From NCBI RefSeq assembly GCF_000586435.1, contig NZ_BAWH01000009.1, positions 1 to 64,000 of the forward strand: a stretch of 64,000 bases of DNA. The letters run 5' to 3'. Shown in pieces: positions 1 to 11,503 of the stretch. How positions within the stretch are numbered: the first letter of the stretch is position 1; the number at the start of each line of letters is the position of its first letter. The stretch is from Psychrobacter sp. JCM 18901 (lineage in GTDB: Bacteria > Pseudomonadota > Gammaproteobacteria > Pseudomonadales > Moraxellaceae). Under the pieces are notes generated by a model. The model was given only the letters and a program-made list of their open reading frames with translations, was not told the origin of the DNA and did not search any database. Both the position numbers and the translations under genes were made by a program.

Positions 1-323
1 AGTTGAATAAAAAAAGCTCAAATAAAAAGGGTGTTGCTCATTTTGCATCGTGCTTTATCGTATCATACCGACAAGGCATTGTGACGTCTATACAATCTCA
101 TAAAGAGCAATGTTCTAAAGGCTAATACCATAAAAGCCAATGTCCTGAAGGCTAATGTCATAAAAGCCAAGTTTAGAAAGACAACGTCATCAAGGTTATA
201 TCAGCTGACGATTATAAAAAAGCAGTAGCTTCAATCTTGTTTGGCATATGTATATGTCATTTATGCTTGGTTACTCATATTGGTCGTTCTAATATGAGTG
301 ACTACTACTGATAACTCAAATGA
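1..323. other. Intergenic, degenerate 30-bp tandem repeat
   Basis: No gene is supported here. Positions 115-144 and 145-174 are two imperfect copies of a 30-bp unit containing the words AAGGCTAAT and CATAAAAGCCAA, with a partial third copy around 99-114. I see no clear terminator for the minus-strand gene that ends at 324. Confidence 0.55.
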
Positions 324-1178
324 TTAGTTAGCGCCTACTGCTTGTGCCAATTCTGCTGCAGGCAAGTAGCCACCTACTTGTTGTCCTGTTTCGGTAAACA
401 CCGCAGGCGTACCGCGCACACCAAGTCTTGAGCCTAAAGCCATATGTTCTTGGACAGGGGTGGCACAGCTAGGGGCTTGTACGTTGGCACCGATTTTTGC
501 TTGATCCATTGCCGCTTTACGATCCTGACTACACCAGATCGCTTCCATTTTTGGTACAGACTCTTGACTGCGTGGCCATGCCAGATAACGAACCTCGATA
601 CCGCGCGCATTGATATCATCCATTTCTGAATGTAGTTTGCGACAGTAGCCACAATCTGCATCGGTAAAGGCATAAATAACGGCTTTGGTTTCGCCTTTTG
701 CTGGATAAATCACCATGTCTTTTTTATCGACGGCTTTTAGCGCTTCTTGTGCTGTCGTAGCAACTAGGGCAGCACTGATATCAACCGGAGTGGCATCACC
801 CACAGCGATGATCTGACCTTGAATAATATGCTTGCCAGCTTTATCAGTAAAGAAAGAAGGTAGACCTTCAGCGGTCACCCAATAAATACCATCCATATCT
901 GTTGGTACGGCTGAGACAATAGTTTCTTCGATACCAGAGCTTTTTAGGTTCGCCTGTAACGCCTTCACCACGGTTGCATCATTACCAGCTGAAGGCTTAG
1001 TAGCAGTGGCATTTGTCTGTGCAGCGTTTACAACACTGGTATTGCTGGTTGCATCAGCAGCATTGTTTGAGCAGCCAGCAGCAATACCAACTAACAGCGC
1101 ACTCATCATAAAACGAGATAGAACGGTACGAGAAAGAGGATTACGCAAGGTGGTATTTTTGACAGTGGGGAACGGCAT
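324..1178 (-). CDS. dsbC: DsbC-like thiol:disulfide isomerase lipoprotein
   Basis: A 284-residue protein of the DsbC/DsbG family, which rearranges wrong disulfides in periplasmic proteins. Residues 24-36 form a hydrophobic segment ending in GIAAGC, a plausible lipobox, so it may be membrane-anchored rather than soluble like E. coli DsbC. A Ser/Ala/Thr-rich linker follows, then the dimerisation-like region (about 65-130) and a thioredoxin-fold domain with the active-site motif CGYC at 176-179. A second cysteine pair (C216, C238) corresponds to the structural disulfide of DsbC, and GTP at 256-258 carries the cis-proline. The start is supported by an AGGAAA ribosome site about ten bases upstream. 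The frame is intact. DsbG is the main alternative, but CGYC favours DsbC. Confidence 0.9.
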   Translation of the reverse strand: MPFPTVKNTTLRNPLSRTVLSRFMMSALLVGIAAGCSNNAADATSNTSVVNAAQTNATATKPSAGNDATVVKALQANLKSSGIEETIVSAVPTDMDGIYWVTAEGLPSFFTDKAGKHIIQGQIIAVGDATPVDISAALVATTAQEALKAVDKKDMVIYPAKGETKAVIYAFTDADCGYCRKLHSEMDDINARGIEVRYLAWPRSQESVPKMEAIWCSQDRKAAMDQAKIGANVQAPSCATPVQEHMALGSRLGVRGTPAVFTETGQQVGGYLPAAELAQAVGAN

Positions 1179-1584
1179 ACGGGTTTCCTATAGGCGTCGC
1201 GCCTAATCATGAGTTCGTTATAAAAAACGCTATAAACTTTTCTATATAGTAATGTGTCTTGGCAGTGTTTTAAAGGTCTAACATTGAAGAAGTTCTTATA
1301 ACTTATTGATAATAAAAGATAGGTAGTAATAGCCTTCATATTACCATATTTACGCCAAATAATAGCAAAGGGAAGGCTGCCAAGAAGTATCAGTAAAGCC
1401 AACTTTAGAGAATAGCTATCAACATAAATTCAAAAAAACAAGATACATTTGTGCTATTTAACATAGTTGCTTGAACTTGTAATCTAAGGCTAATCGCATT
1501 GTTTCTATAAAAATATATATAAAATGCGTTGTATAAACCATTTGAGAACGACTTACTTTAACAAATTTGCTTTAAGGAGCACAC
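1179..1584. other. Intergenic region between dsbC and yedI
   Basis: About 400 bases of AT-rich DNA between divergent genes. It must hold promoters for both. The only site I can point to is the AAGGAG ribosome site at 1574-1579, which belongs to yedI. Apparent reading through this region into yedI from 1524 is a consequence of the indel at the yedI start. Confidence 0.5.
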
Positions 1585-2525
1585 ATGCAGGTGCCAGTTT
1601 ATTAACCTTACTCGATGACATCAGTGTTTTAATGGATGATGTAAGCGTCATGACCAAAGTCGCTGCCAAAAAAACCGCGGGCTTAGTTGGTGATGATTTA
1701 GCACTCAACGCCGAGCAGGTCACAGGGGTTAAGCCAAACCGTGAGCTCCCCGTCATTTGGGCAGTTGCCAAAGGCTCTGCCGTGAACAAAGTGATTTTAG
1801 TACCAGCGGCACTATTGATCAGTTATTTTATACCGTGGTTGATTACTCCGCTGTTGATGATCGGAGGGTTATACCTGAGTTATGAAGGGGCTGAGAAGGT
1901 CATTCACAAGTTTTGGCCGAAATTGTTGCCTCATGATGAAGAGCAAAATGCCCGCTTAAAAGCCAATGCAGATGAGTCGGTAGATTTGGTCGCGTTTGAA
2001 AAGGACAAAATCAAAGGTGCCATACGCACAGACTTTATCTTATCAGCTGAGATTATTGTTATCTCTTTAGGCGCAATTACAGCAGCTGGTGGCGATATTG
2101 TCCAAAAAGGCATCGCACTTTCGATAGTGGCTGCTGTCGTGACCGTTGGTATTTACGGCTTAGTTGCAGGCATCGTAAAGATTGATGATGCGGGTCTGCA
2201 TTTGATTGAAAACTCACAAGCAGGTGATAGTAAGCGCAAGTTTGGCGAGTTTATGCTTGCAGCTGCGCCAAAGCTTATGAAATTTTTGTCCATAGCGGGC
2301 ACGATTGCGATGTTCTTGGTGGGCGGCGGTATTATCGTTCACGGTATCGGCTTTTTACATCACAGTGTAGAAGACATTGCCCATCTTACTGGGGTATTTG
2401 AAGGATTGACCGCTTCGTTATTAAATGGACTAGTCGGGTTAATTGTTGGTGCTATTGTAGTAGCTATTGTTACTACTATTGGCAAAATGCGTGGTAAAGA
2501 CGACACAGCGTCTTCTGCACATTAA
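1585..2525 (+). CDS. yedI: DUF808/YedI family inner-membrane protein
   Basis: YedI-family integral membrane protein of unknown biochemical role. The family begins MAGASLLTLLDD and continues with the conserved blocks VMTKVAAKKTAG, DDLALNAEQV and ELPVIWAVAKGS, all present here. Several hydrophobic segments follow (for example around VILVPAALLISYFIPW and the C-terminal LLNGLVGLIVGAIVVAIV). At 1585 the DNA reads ATGCAGG where ATGGCAGG is expected, so one G is missing directly after the start codon. The reading frame is open further upstream to 1524, but those extra residues look unrelated to the family. AAGGAG at 1574-1579 is well placed for the 1585 start. Corrected length is 313 residues, close to E. 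coli YedI. Downstream is a bidirectional terminator shared with rne. Confidence 0.88.
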
Positions 2526-2588
2526 GCTTATCTGCTTTCTATTGTCTTTCGTTTGAATTAGCAAGTAAGTTTGACTGTATTAAAATAA

Positions 2589-2624
2589 AAAGCCCCAAAG
2601 CTACGAATAGCTTTGGGGCTTTTA
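2589..2624. terminator. Bidirectional terminator between yedI and rne
   Basis: AAAAGCCCCAAAGCT and AGCTTTGGGGCTTTT form a perfect 15-base stem around a six-base loop, with A and T tracts at the two ends. It can end both yedI (plus) and rne (minus) transcripts. Confidence 0.9.
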
Positions 2625-2641
2625 CATTTGAGCTTATATGA

Positions 2642-5600
2642 CTAGCTGTCGCTGTCTACATCATCAGATGCGAGCTTTTCAGCCTGCGTCGGCTTCTTAT
2701 GATCCGTCTTAGGCTTACGACTGCGCGCCTTTGGTACTTTTGGCGTAGTCAGATTAAACATACCGGTCTGTGGTAGCAGTTGCTCAGCCACATTTTCGAT
2801 CATGTTTTTATAGCTGGCTATAGTCGTCTTAGACTTAGCTGCCTGACTGTCTTCTTTGCTCGCTTCTTTAGTAGCTTCTTCTACTGCCGATTCAGTCGTC
2901 TGCTCAGTCTCTGCAGCTATGTTTTCTGCAACATCTTCTACCTCATTGACAGTTTGCTCTGTAAGGGTTTCGACTTCTGCATCTTTAGCTTCTGACTGAG
3001 CGCGCTCGACTTCTAGCAAGTGCTCACTATCAGCACTTATATCGTCAGTTTGAGCCTGATTGGCGAGGGCAGTTGCTTCAACGTCATGCGCATCGACTTC
3101 GCTATCGGTTTGCTCAGTGATAGCTGGTTCCGCGTCACTTACTTGTTCAGCAGGTACGCTCAATACAGCGGGTTCTGATAATCAGGATGCTGTCCGCGCG
3201 GATCGTTGCTAGCACGCTTAGTGATAGCATGTGGCTCAACGTCTGTCTTACCTTGTGCTGCTGCAAATTGACTGACGGCTTGGGTCATCGATTCAAAGCG
3301 TGCGAGGTAGTCGGCAGCCAATGGTTGATAGCCATAGTTGCTAAAGTTAAAGCTCTGGCTAGCAGCATCAGAGCTATTATTACCACCCTGAGATTGCTCA
3401 TTATGCAACGCAATAGTCGCGATAAAGCAGTTGATAATGCCTTCTTCTGCTAAGCGCGTTTGAGCCTCTGGTAGCGTGGCACGAATAAACTCACCAACCG
3501 TGCCACGTATTGCTGGCACATTAGTGGCAGCTGGCTTGTCCGCTTGCGCAGCTTGCTGACCAAGTACTACACGTGGATCGTTACTCGCTTGTCCAAATTT
3601 CTCAGCAGTCACGTAACGTGCGCCAAATAGTGCTTCATGGGTTAGCTCAAGTGCTGAGTTACTCACACTACTTGTGCTTGCATTATTACTATCAGCCTGA
3701 GTATTTTGAGCTTCATCACTCTTACTCACATTTTCAGCAGTCTTGGTTTCCTGCTGTTTTAGAGTCTCTGTAGCTTTTTCAGCCTCAGCAGTTACTGACG
3801 TTGGAGCTTCCGCTTTACTTTCGGTGTCACTCGTAGAAGTCGATGGTGACTCTACAGCTACAGGTGCTTTTTTTTCTCTTCAGCAGCCTGCTCATGCTTA
3901 GGAGCAACGTCCTGCACCTTAGCGTGTTCGGTAGATTCACGCTTATCATCATTTACCTGATTAACATTTGCTTCCACCGTACTTTTTTTCGTTATCGCTT
4001 TTCTTATCAGCGTTCGGAGCACTGGTGTTTTGCTTATCAGTGTTCTGCTCATTGCTACTATGCTTATCAGTAGGTTTTTGAGCAGCTGTTTCGTTTGAAC
4101 GCTCATCTTTTGCCATGTTGTTTGTCGCGCTTTGCTTCTCACTAGGCTGAGTTTGGGCCTGTGTGGATTTGCTATCATCTAAAGATAGATGCACCACTTC
4201 AGGGGCTTTTAGCTCAGTTGGCGCTTCATTAACCTGTAGCACGACCTCGTTAGGGTCTTGATTGCGACGTGCACTATGTTGATTTTTGCTACTGGCAGCA
4301 TCGTTGTTTCTAGCGTTCTGCTGCTTGTTATGTTTAACGCTGTCAGCCGTTAATGTCTCACCGCGCTCTAGCTTACCGCGTGAGCCGCGTTGGCTATGCG
4401 ATTTACGCTTAGTACGAGTTTGCTCATCTGCTTTAGAGCTGTTTTCGTTATCAACATCACTGCGCTCGCTTGCGTTACGATTGCTGTTCTGTTGACTGCT
4501 ATCTTGGCGGTTATTACGATTGCGATCGTTCGTGCGTCTGTTATCGTTTTGACGCTTGTCTTGCTGTCTTTGGTCTTGAGTATCAGACGATTTGTCATCA
4601 GCATTGTTTGAGCCAGCACTTTCTGAGCTACTGTTTACGTTGCCAGTATTTTCGTCAGTTGTCTCTTTTCTTTGACGCGGTTTAGAAGATCTAGACTTAC
4701 GCGGCTTACGTCTTCTTCTGTCTTCATTGCTGCTGTCGTCAGTATCGCTGTCATTACGACGCGTTTGTTGACGATTAGCATTGTTATCTGACTGTTGACT
4801 ATCGTTTTTCTGACTGTTGTTTTGTTGAGTTGGCTGCTCACTAGTTGCAGCGGCACTATTCAATGCATTGCTATCAACTTGACCAAACGAGCCTAAGCTT
4901 TGCGCGCCCGTGTTTACTAGCGCTTCGATTGCTTCAGCGGCATCTCGGCTACTGACACTGGGCGTCGTAGTGGCCTGCGGTGCTTGAGCAAATAGGTTTG
5001 ATAACCACGCAACGGCTTTTGGTTGAGCAGTAGCTTCGACACTCTGTGTCTGCGGTGCTACTGGAGCGGCAACACTAGCAGTTTTATTGGCTTGCGGTGC
5101 ATGTGCAGGCGACATGTCGTTGGTATTTTTATGATTACGACGATCATTGCTATGATTTACCGTATCGTTCTGCGCTTGCGTAGTTGCATTCTGCTGCGCG
5201 TTTGAGCGGCTCTGCTTATCATCTGCAGTTTTACGAGGCTGGCGAGTAGGCTGCTGTTCAGGACGCTCTTTTTCAGCAGTCTGCCAGTCAACGTTGTAGC
5301 CAAGGTCACTGTGCTCTTGTTGCTGAGTATCAGTGATACGCTCATAGCTCGATGGTGCAAAGCCATCACGGTTGAAATGAAGCTTGAAATTTGGTGATTC
5401 TAAATGCGCGTGTGGCAAAATAGTGATACGCGTGCCACTGTCTTGCTCAAGGTAAACCAAGCTATCGCGCTTTTCGTTTAATAAGAATGCAGCGATGTCT
5501 GTCGGGACTTCAGCTTGTACTTCACCTTGACGTTCTTTAAGAGCGATTTGCTCAATTTGACGCATGATAGATAGCGACAGTGAACGCAAGTCACGAATCA

Positions 5601-6823
5601 TACCGTTGCCGTGACAACGTGGGCAAATATAGCCAGTTGACTCTTCTAGTGAAGGACGTAGACGCTGACGGCTCATTTCCATCAAACCAAACTTAGAGAT
5701 ATCACCAAACTGAACGCGCGCACGATCATATTTGGTCGCGTCGATTAGACGTTTTTCTACTTCTTTTTGATGCTTATTGTCATTCATGTCAATGAAATCA
5801 ATAACAATCAAACCACCCATATCACGCAAACGAAGCTGACGAGCAATCTCATCGGCTGCTTCTAAGTTGGTATGGTAAGCGGTCTCAGCAACGTCTGAAC
5901 CTTTGGTTGACTTAGCTGAGTTAATATCAATAGAGACCAGTGCTTCTGTTTGGTCAATAACGATTGAACCACCTGATGGCAAACGTACTTCACGCTGATA
6001 AGCGGTTTCGATTTGCTTTTCGATATTGAAGCGCGAAAACATCGGTTCATAATCGGTATATTTGCGTAGCTTTTCGGCTTGTTTTGGCATTACCGCATCG
6101 ATAAACCCAGCCGCTTCAATATAAGCGTTTTCGTTATCAATCCAAATCTCAGCGATATCATCACGCAGATAATCACGAACAGCACGTGTGACAACGCCCG
6201 CTTCTTGGTGAACCAAGCGCGGTGATGGGTATTTTTGGTTTTGTTCTTGAATGGCTTGCCAAATGTTGAGCAAGTGATTTAAATCGTGCTGTAAATCTTC
6301 TTGAGTTTTACCAATACCAGCAGTACGAATGATGACACTCATGCCTTTTGGTAAATCAAGATTGCTTAGCATGCGTTTCATGTCTTCGCGCAGTTTGCCC
6401 GAGATTTGACGTGAGATACCACCACCGCGAGGGTTGTTGGGCATTAATACCAGATAACGACCGGCTAATGACACATACGTCGATAGGGCAGCGCCTTTAT
6501 TGCCGCGCTCTTCTTTTTCGACTTGGACGATTAGCTCGTCGCCTTCTTTGATCAGTTTTTTGATGTTTTCATCACGTGGGTTGCCGCTTAGGTATTCAGC
6601 AGAGATTTCACGAATTGGCAAAAAAACCTTGGCGCTGAGAACCATATTCGACAAATACTGCTTCGAGCGATGGCTCGACACGGGTCACATGACCTTTGTA
6701 GATGTTAGATTTTTTTTGCTCGCGAGTACGGTTTTCTAGGTCGAAATCGTACAGGTGGTTGCCTTTACATAAGGCGACACGAATCTCTTCGTTTTGAGTG
6801 GCGTTGATCAAAATGCGTTTCAT
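2642..6823 (-). CDS. rne: Ribonuclease E (frame broken by four indels)
   Basis: Endoribonuclease at the core of the RNA degradosome. The N-terminal half is canonical: [10 protein letters not shown] start, S1 domain, catalytic aspartates in [10 protein letters not shown] and [10 protein letters not shown], and the zinc-link CPRCHGNG. The C-terminal half is long, disordered and rich in Asn, Gln, Ser and Arg, with Arg-rich RNA-binding patches and two ASNDPR motifs near its end, a short motif also known from Pseudomonas RNase E tails. The frame breaks at an A7 run (6620-6626, expected 6), T7 (3983-3989, expected 6), T8 (3868-3875, expected 6) and near 3168-3171, where one G/C appears lost. With these corrected it is one protein of about 1392 residues. 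The last 173 codons could be read as a separate TTG-start gene, but the low-complexity composition continues smoothly, so a single gene is preferred. Confidence 0.9.
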
Positions 6824-7998
6824 ATTTGTATCCTATGAGTACGCATGACAACGATAAGACAGTCTTTAGGACATAGTGGCAAGTGTGGCTAATATTGTGA
6901 TTAGCGTGTGTAGATGTTCATTAACGGTAGAACGTAAATCGTGGGTTTCATAAAGCACATGGGCTTTTTCAACGGCTTCTTTTTTTACCTGAAGTAATGA
7001 GCGGTGCTCAGATTAATATCAGTAATATAGGGTGTAAGGCTATGGTACTTATATTTTATCATCAGTAAACTTGGTACATATATGATTGGGTCAGCGAGTC
7101 AAAGCGCTCTTATTCTCAGTACGTTCTATTGGTAGTGATTTCAGCGCACGTTGTAAGCGTGGGCGAGGGTCAGTTACAGTTCTAAAAAAATACTGATATT
7201 AAAAAGGCGTGATGCTGTTGCCATTCATCCATCAAAGTCTAACAATAATATCGCGGTCATGATTGCTACTATATAATGGCGTCATTCAGCGGTTGTTTAT
7301 TCAGGTGAAGCAATTGGTTACTCTTTGTTTATCGTTCTTTGTATAACGTCAATAATATCTTGGGTGTCTCAAGGTTAGGTGTCGCAGCTTTTGTTATCAG
7401 CGGGGCGTACTTGGCAAACAGAGTAATGGACCAGCTTGTCAGCGTGGTATCGTATTTACATTGTTATCGTCATCTGTTTGACCACCAATACTTAGGCAGC
7501 TATCGATATACTTTTCGATCCTAACGCTAAACTACCCATACTTGCTCAACTATGCTGGCATAAAGAACCATCAGATAAATAGTCATTAAATAATGATTGA
7601 TTATCGAGTACGGTCGTTGTCATGCAATTAGTGAGTCAGTGTTGTGTTGTAATCGGTTAATAAGCTGATTTATTATCAGCGTTATTAACGCGAAGGTATT
7701 TAGTGTCACTATTTATTTTATGGTACCGAATAACATTCAGTACAGTATTTTTAATTTGTAGGCTATATTTGGTAAGTAATACCTCTAAATAAATAACGCG
7801 CCCTAAAATCAGATGAAACGTGTCAGGTCAGCAGCATAAATAGTGTCAACCTCTTTACTGGCGAGTAGTAGAAAACTAACAAGCAATAAAATGGTGGTCA
7901 ACTATTTGTAACAACAATGATTATTGCTGTCGCCTCTGCTTAATTGTCGCTCAACATGCTAAACTATAGCAAATCTTTGTGTAAATACCTAACTAAAA
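6824..7998. other. 1.2-kb intergenic region upstream of rne and rluC
   Basis: No convincing gene in either strand over about 1175 bases between divergent rne and rluC. It is AT-rich with only short unconserved reading frames. In E. coli rne has a long structured leader through which RNase E represses its own synthesis; a similar leader is plausible here but is inferred, since I cannot fold the region reliably by eye. Confidence 0.5.
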
Positions 7999-9027
7999 AT
8001 GACAAACTCAAAAATGACTGACGACGCTACTACCCATGAAGCCCCTGCTATTTTTAATAGCAAAACACGCCCACAAAGCGCTGACGATGAGATTAGCAAC
8101 TTCGGTAAGGTGAACTACCTCGAAGTAACGCGCCATCAACACGATCAGCGTTTGGATAACTTTTTGTTAAACCGTTTAAAAGGTTTGCCAAAATCACATA
8201 TCTACAAAATGATTCGCTCAGATGAGATACGCGTCAATAATAAACGCTGCAAAGCACACGATAGAGTGCAGCGTGAAGATGTGGTACGTATCGCCCCTGT
8301 AGAGCTAGCAACGCGCGAGAAACCAATTATTAGTACCGAGTTCGCCAAAAGCTTGCTGGCGCGCGTGGTCTATGAAGATGACGGTTTGCTAGTGCTAAAT
8401 AAACCTTCTGGTATCGCTGTGCATGGCGGTAGCGGCTTGGACTTTGGGGTTATCGAAGCGATGCGTGAAGTGACGGGTAAAAAAATACCTAGAGCTAATC
8501 CATCGCATTGATAAAGACACATCAGGGCTACTGATGATTTCCAAAAAAAACGCTCAACGCTCAAAGTGTTGCAGCAGCATTTGGTAGACAAGACCATTCA
8601 AAAGCACTATCTATGTCTTGCCAAAGGACAACCTGCGCTTAATGAGCAGCGTATCAATGCGCCGTTGCTACGTTATACACTTGCTAGTGGTGAGCGCCGA
8701 GTGAAAGTAGATAGCCAAGACCCACAAGCGAAAGAAAGTCAGACTGATATCATTATCCATGATCGCTTTATGATTAATAGTCAGCCAGTAAGCTTAATTG
8801 AAGCTAAGCCATTGACGGGTCGCACTCATCAAATCCGTGTGCATTTGGCGCATATCGGTCATGCTATCTTGGGTGATGACAAATATAACGTTCATGATAA
8901 ATCAGGCGTCCATCGTCTGTGTCTACATGCATGGCGCTTAGATATTCCAGGCTACAAGACCATTACTGCGCCATTGCCAGACGATATGGCAGATTGGCTA
9001 CCAGAAACAACGAAATTGCCTGAATAG
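7999..9027 (+). CDS. rluC: 23S rRNA pseudouridine synthase RluC (frame broken twice)
   Basis: RluA-family pseudouridine synthase; RluC modifies 23S rRNA positions 955, 2504 and 2580 in E. coli. An S4 RNA-binding domain (about residues 45-105, RLDNFLLNRL) precedes the catalytic domain. The catalytic motif HRIDKDTSG appears only after removing one A from the A7 run at 8479-8485. Frame is restored a second time at the A8 run 8543-8550, giving KKRSTLKVLQQH. Later blocks GRTHQIRVHLAHIGH and LCLHAWRL are typical. Corrected length is about 341 residues. A second in-frame ATG lies at 8014. It is followed by a HAD phosphatase, as in many gammaproteobacteria. Confidence 0.92.
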
Positions 9028-9072
9028 TTTTTCAAAATAAACTCTTAAGCCAAACTATTTTGTATTTTCCTA

Positions 9073-9119
9073 AACGTCACGATATCTTATTTTTACGAAT
9101 AAGCCGCCGTGACGTTTTA
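9073..9119 (+). terminator. Hairpin after rluC
   Basis: AAACGTCACG and CGTGACGTTT pair around a loop of about 26 bases, followed by a short T-rich stretch. Likely terminator or processing hairpin between rluC and the phosphatase gene. Confidence 0.55.
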
Positions 9120-9159
9120 GTATCTGCTATTTATTATTAATATTCATTAAGGTGACTTC

Positions 9160-9867
9160 ATGACCAAACCAGCTACAACTTCAGAGCGTGTTATAAATGC
9201 TCAACCATTAGCAGAACATCGGTTGTCTGATAAGACATTGATTATTTTTGATTGGGACGGCACGCTAATGGATTCAATCGGTCTAATCGTTGATTCTATG
9301 CATGTGGCTGGGGAGGCACATGGGTTTGAGACGACTGATAAAGCCGTAAAAGATATCATTGGTCTGAGCTTAATGAATGGGATTAAGATTTTATATCCGC
9401 AGGCAAACGATACGCAGTTGCTTGAGATTCAGCAAACCTATGCAGAGTACTATATTGCTAATAGTCACAGTACGCCGCTATTTGAACCGATAGAGCATAT
9501 GTTGCAAACTTTGCAGCAGCAGGGAAAAACGCTCGCCGTAGCAACTGGCAAAAAAAGAAAAGGGCTAGATCGTGTATTAGATGCCTCCGATAGCCATGAT
9601 TACTTTGCGATTACGCGTTGTGCTGATGAGTCAGGCTCAAAACCTGATCCGCAGATGTTGACCGATATCTTGGATTATACGCAGCAGCAGGTTTCTGATG
9701 CTGTGTTTATCGGTGACAGTATCTATGACATTCAAATGGCAACAGCATTGGGCATGACCAGTATAGCGGTGAACTATGGTACGGCAACGAGTGCAGAGCT
9801 TGCTGCGCAAAATCCAACCTATCAGGTTGATACTCCACAAGCGCTAGTAGACTTGTTATGCGGGTAG
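9160..9867 (+). CDS. HAD-family phosphatase (Gph-like)
   Basis: A 235-residue haloacid dehalogenase superfamily hydrolase. Motif I is FDWDGTLMDS (nucleophile Asp), motif II is the Thr in VATGKKRKGL, motif III is the Lys in GSKPDPQM, and motif IV is IGDSIYDIQMA. The helical cap between motifs I and II matches the phosphoglycolate phosphatase-like subgroup. The substrate cannot be told from sequence; genes of this type next to rluC are usually annotated as Gph-like or simply HAD-IA hydrolases. The frame is intact, and the A7 run in GKKRK appears genuine. Start is preceded by AAGGTG. Confidence 0.85.
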   Translation: MTKPATTSERVINAQPLAEHRLSDKTLIIFDWDGTLMDSIGLIVDSMHVAGEAHGFETTDKAVKDIIGLSLMNGIKILYPQANDTQLLEIQQTYAEYYIANSHSTPLFEPIEHMLQTLQQQGKTLAVATGKKRKGLDRVLDASDSHDYFAITRCADESGSKPDPQMLTDILDYTQQQVSDAVFIGDSIYDIQMATALGMTSIAVNYGTATSAELAAQNPTYQVDTPQALVDLLCG

Positions 9868-9936
9868 AGCTAATTTTATAATTCTCGTTATTCTAATAGC
9901 ACACCGATGATGATAATGAGTTAATAAACAGGCAAT

Positions 9937-9971
9937 AAAAAGGTTTATCGTAATAGCGATAAACCCTTTTT
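9937..9971. terminator. Bidirectional terminator, phosphatase gene / engB
   Basis: AAAAAGGTTTATCG pairs with CGATAAACC around the loop TAATAG and ends in CTTTTT. It lies between two convergent genes. Confidence 0.85.
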
Positions 9972-9988
9972 GTTAAAGACAACGATAT

Positions 9989-10761
9989 CTATTTGTTTTC
10001 TTTATTAACGTTTTCTTTTTCACCGCTTTCTTTTTCAATAGCGTCTTCTAACTCATCACCTTCTAGCAATGCAAAAGAAGACTCAATGATTTTGTCTGCA
10101 TCAAGCTGATACTCATACCAGTTGCCCATTATTCCAGCCAACTCATCCAGCCCTTCTTTTCTGAGGGCCGAAAACAACTGAATGGTACAGTTTAAGCCCA
10201 GTTTTTTTCAGGCGTTTACGAGTCTCAAGGAGGGCGTTCTTAGAAGCACCGTACTTCAATTTATCTGCTTTGGTCAGCAGAATATGTACTGGTAGCTCAC
10301 CATCGTTTGCCCAGTGCAGCATTTGCTCATCGAAAAACTTAAGCGGATGGCGAATATCTGTCATCAGTACCAGACCTGCAAGGCTTGAGCGTGATACCAA
10401 GTATTCTTCTAGCTCAACCTGCCATTCTTTTTTTCATCTCTAGCGGAACAGCGGCATAGCCGTAACCAGGCAAATCAACCAAACGTCTGTCAGTATCACC
10501 GATACTAAAAAAGTTAATCATCTGCGTGCGTCCAGGTGTCTTAGACGAGCGAGCCAATTGACGCTGATTGGTTAAGGCGTTGATGGCTGATGATTTGCCA
10601 GCGTTTGAGCGCCCTGCAAAAGCGACTTCCAATCCCATGTCAGGAGGACAGAGACGAAAGGTAGGTGCTGACATCATAAACTCAGTTTGCTGAATTTTCT
10701 GACGAGATTTGGTATTGAACAAAGCATGTTCAGCGGCGACATCGTTAAACGGGGTACTCAT
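9989..10761 (-). CDS. engB: Ribosome biogenesis GTPase EngB/YihA (frame broken twice)
   Basis: TrmE-Era-EngA-EngB-type GTPase needed for large-subunit assembly. G1 is [10 protein letters not shown]2 the Thr in SKTPGRTQ, G3 DLPGYG, and G4 TKADKL. Two T7 runs on the plus strand (10428-10434 and 10202-10208, each expected 6) shift the frame. Correction gives [14 protein letters not shown] and [25 protein letters not shown], as in the family. Corrected length is about 256 residues, longer than the usual 200-220 because of an acidic/Lys-rich tail. It sits next to cytochrome genes, a neighbourhood also seen in Pseudomonas. Confidence 0.93.
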
Positions 10762-11165
10762 AAATGGCTCATTAATCTTAAAAAAATTGGATGCGATTAT
10801 AAAATTTTAGTCAGCTGATGATTCAAGTCATCGGTGCGGTCAAGTAATTGGTCAAGAAATAGGTAAATCAAGGTAAAAGGCAGTTCTTTATCAATACAGT
10901 TATGTGCAAATCATAAAAGTAGCTATTTAATATTACTGGCTATTCTATACTATTCCGTGTCTTACTTATTGAAATAACTGCGATTAGCATCATATAAATA
11001 GTAGGATAACATTAAAGTTGGCAGTCATTACGACAAGTTCTCAGCTTTAACAAAGCCATATCCAAATTCTCTATGTTTATATGACATATATTGTTACAAT
11101 GTTTAACGAGAGACGTTTAATAGAACGATTGATGAGACACGTGAAATATCACGAGGAGGTGCTCT
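10762..11165. other. Intergenic region, engB / cytochrome c5
   Basis: AT-rich, about 400 bases between divergent genes. The strong ribosome site GAGGAGGTG at 11153-11161 belongs to the cytochrome gene. Nothing else is recognised. Confidence 0.5.
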
Positions 11166-11503
11166 ATGTTTTCAATCAGTAAACTTCTTAGCACGAGTTA
11201 TCGCACTATAATGGCTAGCAGTGCTGCACTATTATTAAGTGGTATTATGATTAGCAGCGCAGGTGCGGCGGATATAGCTACTACCTATAATAACTCATGT
11301 GCAGCCTGTCACGATAGTGGGGCATTGAATGCCATCAAAAAAAGGTGATAGTACTAAATGGCAACAGCTGATTAAACAAAAAAAGTATGCCGACGCTTAT
11401 CAAATCTGTCAAAGGTGGGATGCCGCAGATGCCAGCAGGTGGTCTTTGCGACAAATGTAGTGATGACGATTATCGTAAACTTATCGAATATATGAGCAAA
11501 TAA
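11166..11503 (+). CDS. Cytochrome c5-like monohaem cytochrome (frame broken twice)
   Basis: Small exported electron carrier. A signal peptide (residues 1-35, ending SSAGAA) is followed by the haem motif CAACH. After restoring the frame the protein continues KKGDSTKWQQLIKQKSMPTL and ends with GGMPQMPAGG, whose Met is the probable axial ligand, and CDKCSDDDYRKLIEYMS. The extra C..C pair near the C-terminus is a hallmark of the cytochrome c5 family. The frame errors are A7 runs at 11337-11343 and 11378-11384, each expected 6. Corrected length is 111 residues. It lies upstream of cytochrome c4, a partner in respiratory chains. Confidence 0.9.

Noticed and set aside
1524..1584. N-terminal extension of YedI
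   Set aside because: Created by the lost G at the true start; the residues do not match the family and a good ribosome site precedes 1585.
2642..3163. Separate TTG-start gene downstream of rne
   Set aside because: Composition continues that of the RNase E tail, and a single lost G/C near 3168-3171 joins the frames.
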